From NCBI GenBank assembly GCA_003551785.1, contig PUNP01000862.1:1-9222 (forward strand): a stretch of 9,222 nt of DNA. The letters are read 5' to 3'. Origin of the DNA: Candidatus Brocadiaceae bacterium (GTDB taxonomy: Bacteria; Planctomycetota; Brocadiia; SM23-32). The notes beneath the pieces are model-generated. The model was not told where the DNA came from. It was given only the letters and a program-made list of their open reading frames with translations, and did not search any database. This document shows, piece by piece, positions 5,468-9,222 of the stretch. Position numbers and translations under genes: made by a program. How positions within the stretch are numbered: the stretch's first letter is position 1; every line of letters begins with the position of its first letter.

Positions 5468-7312
5468 ATTCTCTACTCCCATCACTCCGTGATTTTTATA
5501 CACCTCCCTCACCGCGCCAACTGTATCCGCATACGGTGTCTGCTCTGACTTACCGCACGTGGCTGCAAAGCGTGCAAAATCCCTGGCTGCCTCGCCTGCC
5601 TGGGGATGAACGTAGAGGTAAAGCCGCTCAGAGAACGGGTACATGCCGGTTCGGATGTTCTCAGGAGTAGGGCGCACAGCATGCGCATCAGCTCCTGCGC
5701 CGAGACGTATGGGAAGCACCTTCACTGTCTGCCCGGCCTCTGGTATCTGAACAAGGTCAACAAACGCTATGGCGCCAGGCGTCATGTTCACAGCTGCCAC
5801 AGCCTGGGCAGTATCGCGCGCAAGTCGGACATCTCGCAGTTCCCTTCGCGAGACTCCGTGTCTGTAGAACACATCAGCTGCACTTCCTTCAGACAGGCCT
5901 GCGGCTCTTACGGGAATGGCGCCGTCACTGCCAGCAGGAAGGCCGGTTCCCCCGATTATAGCCCAGTCGCGAACCTCGCTGCTGAATATTGCGCGCACCT
6001 GACCCAGAGTCAGCGACTCAAGGCGGTTGGCTGGATTGACAATAATCCCGACCGCGCGTCCGCCGATGACATGCTCTGCCGGCATCAGCTCGTTCCACTT
6101 CTCGCCCAGGGCCTCCATTGTCTCGGCGCCGGGCCGGCCTTCGAGCAGAAGCAGGTCGCGCGCGTCGTCGTATTCTCCGCGATCGATAAACGAGCGCCCG
6201 AGGAACTGCTGAATGGCCAGAGTCTCGCGCCCCGGCCCGGAACATGAAAAACGCACAGCTGCTTTGGCGAGCACGTACTGACGCGCAAGGTCACGAAGCA
6301 GCGCAGGCCCGTCGCCCATTGCCACGGCGGTTATCTCCTCGCCGCGCCCGCTCCGCGCTTCGCGTATCCGCAGCTCTGATTCATGCATGTACTGCTCATA
6401 GGGGGTGATGAGCCCTTCAGCAGCAGCTATTTCTGAGCCTTTCTCGCCTGCAGCAAAGAGTGCAAACTCACGCGCAAGCTGCGGCGCACCCGGACGCAGG
6501 TACAGCACAAGATATTCACTGAGCAGATAGTCTTCCTGGATAAGGGGCTCTGCGGAAGGAGCCACGAACGGCCCGTCTTCACTCGCTCCAATGGCGACAG
6601 CCCTGACGCCGCGCATCTCACGGCCGGGCCAGAGCAGCGTGCCGATAGCGTCTCTTTCTGCAGCGACCTTCTCTGCGACTGCCTGCGGGCTGTGCAGGGC
6701 TTCCATATCGCGCCGAAAGGAATAAAACCGTCCGGAGTACTCCTTGCCGATCAGCATGCAGGCTCGCCGCACAACATGGCTGCTGATCGATTGCCACTGT
6801 GGCTCGCCATAGTAAGTTCCTCTGGCTGCGCCTGCCACGCGTTCAGCCAGTGTGGGCGAGCGCAGCATATCCCGCACTTCCTCCAGGCTCATCTGCGTGA
6901 CGGGGCTGCGAGAGTTGACTATAAGCGCGGCCCTGGCCTGTCCGATGATGTATTTCTCGAATGGCTCGGCCTCTTCGCCTTCTTCTTCTGTCTCCGGCTG
7001 GATATCGACCGGCGCATAGTGGATCAGGACATCAGCCTCTCCGCCGGCAAACCGTGTGGCAGAGTCACGGTCGGCCCACCTCTCGACGGCAAAGCTTTCC
7101 TCCGGCACGCCGCGCTCTTCGCAGAATGCGCGCAGCATCCTTGCCGTGACCTGAAAGCCCCACGCGTGCCCGCCGGCGATATGCACAGGCCTGCGAAAGG
7201 AGTGTTCGTCTGCCACAGATACTGCGGCAGTAAAAAGAAGAAACAAAAAGACCGCTAAATTGAAGGCAGCGGTCTTGTGGCATTTTGGATGTTTTTCATG
7301 ACAGCGGTCCAT
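5465..7312 (-). CDS. Secreted protein with two tandem PstS-like binding domains
   Basis: A 615-residue exported protein. Residues 1-34 are a signal peptide (basic start, then AAFNLAVFLFLLFTAAVSVA, cut before D35). Domain 1 (about 42-307) and domain 2 (about 330-590) both resemble PstS-type solute-binding proteins. Domain 2 has WNELMPAEHVIGGRAVGIIV (406-425), NPANRLESLTLGQVRAIFSS and W-A-I-I-G-G; domain 1 has FEKYIIGQARAALIVNS and MSLEEVRDML. An acidic E-rich insert (107-117) lies in domain 1. I chose the ATG at 7312 because GGGAGGAG precedes it and the signal peptide follows at once; the frame stays open to an ATG at 7444 that lacks both. The next gene shares the WxELxPxEHVIG motif, so they are paralogues. 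With no permease nearby, sensing or scaffolding is likelier than uptake. Confidence 0.89.
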   Translation of the reverse strand: MDRCHEKHPKCHKTAAFNLAVFLFLLFTAAVSVADEHSFRRPVHIAGGHAWGFQVTARMLRAFCEERGVPEESFAVERWADRDSATRFAGGEADVLIHYAPVDIQPETEEEGEEAEPFEKYIIGQARAALIVNSRSPVTQMSLEEVRDMLRSPTLAERVAGAARGTYYGEPQWQSISSHVVRRACMLIGKEYSGRFYSFRRDMEALHSPQAVAEKVAAERDAIGTLLWPGREMRGVRAVAIGASEDGPFVAPSAEPLIQEDYLLSEYLVLYLRPGAPQLAREFALFAAGEKGSEIAAAEGLITPYEQYMHESELRIREARSGRGEEITAVAMGDGPALLRDLARQYVLAKAAVRFSCSGPGRETLAIQQFLGRSFIDRGEYDDARDLLLLEGRPGAETMEALGEKWNELMPAEHVIGGRAVGIIVNPANRLESLTLGQVRAIFSSEVRDWAIIGGTGLPAGSDGAIPVRAAGLSEGSAADVFYRHGVSRRELRDVRLARDTAQAVAAVNMTPGAIAFVDLVQIPEAGQTVKVLPIRLGAGADAHAVRPTPENIRTGMYPFSERLYLYVHPQAGEAARDFARFAATCGKSEQTPYADTVGAVREVYKNHGVMGVEN

Positions 7313-7320
7313 GGCTTCTT

Positions 7321-7328
7321 CTCCTCCC
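7321..7328 (-). promoter_or_regulatory. Ribosome-binding site deciding the dual-PstS start
   Basis: GGGAGGAG on the minus strand, eight bases before the ATG at 7312. It is the strongest ribosome-binding sequence of the window at a sensible distance and rules against the longer reading from 7444. Confidence 0.8.
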
Positions 7329-7546
7329 GCTAAAGCACCGCTCAAAGCCGCATGCAGAGCCTTTTTCCCGTCGCATCGGCTGCAAACCACACTCTCAACT
7401 TCCGGCCCTGCCCTGATTGGTCCCCAAACCTTGCCGACCTTCATTACTTAATTTTAGCCGCATACGGATTCAAAAACAAGTGCAATTTGTTTCTTCCTGA
7501 TGCCTTGCTGTTTTTTGCCTTTCACCCCTTCCCAAGTCCCATATTC

Positions 7547-7800
7547 GGCAATCCGTTACCTGTAATCTTTTCGTGACTTATCAAGTTCCAAATAATGCGT
7601 AAATCCGTTTAATGTCAATCCCAATCCTTTGTCGTTCTCTGCGCTCTCAGCGCCTCTGCGGTTAATCCGTCTTTGCCGTTGCCGTTTTTCCTGAGTTCTT
7701 GATAATCCGTTATCTGTTAATCCGTTTATCCGTATGCCGTTGATTCCAAATTCCTCATTTTTAATTCCACATTATTTTCCCAATTCCACATTATCTTTAT
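7547..7800. repeat. Longest intergenic repeat tract, both repeat types
   Basis: Reading the minus strand away from the CcdA stop: AATGTGGAATTGGG and AATGTGGAATTAAA heptamer-type units (7752-7795), ACGGCATACGG (7730-7741), ATTAACAG, ATAACGG, ATTATCAAGAACTCAGGAA (7688-7708), then CCGCAGAGGCGCTGAGAGCG (7640-7662) and GACAAAGGATTGGGATT. Positions 7617-7638 are identical to 5019-5040. It is more diverged than the 5236-5330 copy, but the block order is the same. The CcdA stop codon lies only about 10 bases before it. Confidence 0.8.
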
Positions 7801-7808
7801 TCACTGCT

Positions 7809-9222
7809 TCATTTCGCAGCAAATGCCAGGTCGGTTATCCGCTCCTGTCCCATCACAGGGATAATAAAAAGCAATGCTGCAAGCAGCAGAAACACAACGC
7901 CGAGCGCCAGCTTCGATGCGAACAGGTGGCGGCGAAACCACGAGGTGAGCTGCTCGCTCGTCACCCCGAAGTAAACTGCACCAAACACCAGCATAAGCGG
8001 CAGTATGAACGCCAGGTTGTAAAGCAGAAGCCAGCCATACGGCGCAAGACCGAACCCTCCCGCCCGGGCCGCCCAGGAGAGCAGCACAATGATCGGGATA
8101 AGCATCATGCCGGTGCAGGGAAGCTCCACCGCCGCCACCACAGCGCCGAGAGCGAGCATGCCGCCGAGGCTCAGACCCCGGCGCGCCCTGCGGCTGATAT
8201 GCCTCTGCACGAAACTCCGAAGCCCGTCGGGGAGCCTGATCCAGAAACCCCTTCCGCTTCCACCGCGCCGAATCAAAATCGCGTCCCGAAAACTCGCTAT
8301 CGAAACCATCAACACCAGCACCGCTGTCAGAAGCATCAGGCCGTAAGAGAGCCACATGCTCATCTGCCCCCCAGCCATAAGAACCCGAAGCAGCCCTGCG
8401 CTCAGAGCCATGTAAGTAAAAAACACCGCACAGAGGAAGGTCACCCCGGCTGTAAACACCTGGCCCCGCGTCTTGCCTATATGCGTAAGGTAAGCTATGA
8501 AGAATATCACCACTGTAAAAGCGCACGGGTTGAATATGCCGTCGGCCAATCCTCCGGCAGCAACAGCCCCGACCGTCAGTTCCCGAAACCGCATCTCCAG
8601 CGTCCTTTGCCCCGTCTCTAAACCGGCGGCGAAGACAGACTCCGGCGCGGGCTCGCCCGCAGCTTCCCGCGCAAGACGCTCCACAGCCTGCACAGTGATC
8701 CCGCTGACAAGAAGCGCTTCCCGCGAGGAGAACAGCGACGGAGCCACGATCCGCTTCCCGAGCTGCAGCTGCCCGAGGTAGGAAAGATTCGCTTCGGCGC
8801 CATCGGGATCGTCGATGTAAAGCGTTCGCACGTCGATTTCCAGTTCATCTCTCAGCCTCCCGGCGGCATCCCGGATCGCCTTCTCAGCCAGACGGCAGTC
8901 TGCGCAGTGATGTTTGGTGAAAAAAGTAAGCAGCGCCACTCCGCCGGCAGGGCGGCGCCGTCCGGGTTCGGCGGTCGGCGGTGGTATGCGCAGCCGCCCG
9001 AGGGGCGCGGCATCGGCAAAGTCGCGTCCGTAGAGCACGGCGGGCGAGTCGAGCCCCGCGGCATCGGCGATCAGAGCCGAAAGCGCCTCCACGGTTATAT
9101 CCAGGTGGATGAGTGCGCCGCGGGCGGAAAAAACGGCGGGCGCTATGCGCCGCTTGCCGGCCGGCACGTCGAATGCGCGGCACAGCATCGCGTTGAGCCT
9201 CAGCCCGCGCGGATCGTCCAGG
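7809..9222 (-). CDS. Thioredoxin-like/CcdA (DsbD-type) membrane protein, 5' end outside window
   Basis: A membrane protein that passes reducing equivalents from cytoplasmic thioredoxin to the periplasm, as DsbD and CcdA do. The frame is open to the window edge and the first residues (LDDPRGLRLN before the ATG at 9188) are domain sequence, so the true start is upstream; numbering here is from that ATG. Residues 1-45 are the tail of one thioredoxin-like domain. Residues 84-178 form a second with a CADC active site (C95, C98) and an IVAPSLF cis-proline region. From 204 follow six membrane helices (about 204-233, 243-268, 276-299, 340-372, 383-409, 424-445). FNPCAF (C222) in the first and ELPCTG (C358) in the fourth are the conserved cysteines of the family. 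It heads the visible operon and could keep cysteines of the exported proteins reduced. Family call firm; pathway role inferred. Confidence 0.93.
   Translation of the reverse strand, partial: LDDPRGLRLNAMLCRAFDVPAGKRRIAPAVFSARGALIHLDITVEALSALIADAAGLDSPAVLYGRDFADAAPLGRLRIPPPTAEPGRRRPAGGVALLTFFTKHHCADCRLAEKAIRDAAGRLRDELEIDVRTLYIDDPDGAEANLSYLGQLQLGKRIVAPSLFSSREALLVSGITVQAVERLAREAAGEPAPESVFAAGLETGQRTLEMRFRELTVGAVAAGGLADGIFNPCAFTVVIFFIAYLTHIGKTRGQVFTAGVTFLCAVFFTYMALSAGLLRVLMAGGQMSMWLSYGLMLLTAVLVLMVSIASFRDAILIRRGGSGRGFWIRLPDGLRSFVQRHISRRARRGLSLGGMLALGAVVAAVELPCTGMMLIPIIVLLSWAARAGGFGLAPYGWLLLYNLAFILPLMLVFGAVYFGVTSEQLTSWFRRHLFASKLALGVVFLLLAALLFIIPVMGQERITDLAFAAK

Larger units (their letters stand above)
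7313..7808. other. 496-base gene-free stretch: possible leader plus repeat tract
   Basis: Positions 7313-7444 form a G/C-rich leader before the dual-PstS gene in which I recognise no riboswitch or promoter. Positions 7445-7545 hold an A/T-rich section with a 6-bp hairpin (AAACAA/TTGTTT, 7474-7492) and GCATACGGATT at about 7460-7470. That 11-mer is in the opposite orientation to the ACGGCATACGGATT blocks elsewhere. The remainder, to 7800, is the repeat tract described separately. No open reading frame here looks genuine. Confidence 0.55.

Noticed and set aside
2494..7312. Pst phosphate-import operon
   Set aside because: There are no PstA/PstC permease, PstB ATPase or PhoU genes, and the PstS-type proteins are fused or duplicated and sit with exbBD.
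7313..7444. 44-residue N-terminal extension of the dual-PstS protein from an ATG at 7444
   Set aside because: Weak ribosome-binding sequence, and the extension would bury the signal peptide. GGGAGGAG before the ATG at 7312 decides the start.
7474..7492. Intrinsic terminator from the AAACAA/TTGTTT hairpin
   Set aside because: A six-pair all-weak stem with no proper T run. It lies upstream rather than downstream of a gene in the direction of transcription.
7734..8621. Plus-strand open frame opposite the CcdA gene, starting in the repeat tract
   Set aside because: The start is repeat sequence and the rest is the complement of membrane-helix coding. The translation is very rich in K, H, Q and R with no domain.

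Overview
The window carries one co-directional gene row, entirely on the minus strand, so transcription runs from high to low coordinates. In that order: a CcdA/DsbD-type membrane protein fused to thioredoxin-like domains (cut off at the right edge); a secreted protein with two tandem phosphate-binding-protein-like (PstS-type) domains; a second secreted PstS-type protein that continues into an alpha-helical region and a C-terminal leucine-rich repeat; a membrane-anchored von Willebrand factor A (VWA) protein; a small four-helix-bundle (23S rRNA intervening-sequence/S23 family) protein; ExbB; and ExbD (cut off at the left edge).

The most interesting reading is a modular, proton-motive-force-driven envelope system. 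ExbB and ExbD are canonical. The VWA protein starts with a TonB-like transmembrane segment containing an SxxxH motif, so it may replace TonB as the energised partner. The two PstS-like secreted proteins share a paralogous signature (W-x-E-L-x-P-x-E-H-V-I-G) and could be its periplasmic partners, with the CcdA-thioredoxin protein supplying reductant outside the cytoplasm. No ABC permease or ATPase is visible, so this does not look like an ordinary Pst phosphate importer. The functional link is inferred from gene order and domains.

The second story is intergenic. Every junction except ExbB/ExbD is filled with A/T-rich repeat sequence: tandem GGAATTA heptamers followed by an ACGGCATACGGATTAACGG-type tract, and in two places GCAGAG-type units. 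The copies are shared, one of them exactly over 37 bp. Stop codons of three genes fall within or beside these tracts. The four-helix-bundle gene is bracketed by inverted copies (23 of 26 positions can pair), like an rRNA intervening sequence that has landed in an mRNA operon between the VWA gene and exbB.

Organism: a Gram-negative-type (diderm) bacterium with GC-rich genes. The VWA protein's FFG-before-MIDAS motif, the TPR-like helical module and the intergenic repeats with four-helix-bundle genes suggest the Planctomycetes-Verrucomicrobia-Lentisphaerae/Kiritimatiellota group. This is a family-level impression, not proof. No rRNA, tRNA, CRISPR array or transposase was seen.
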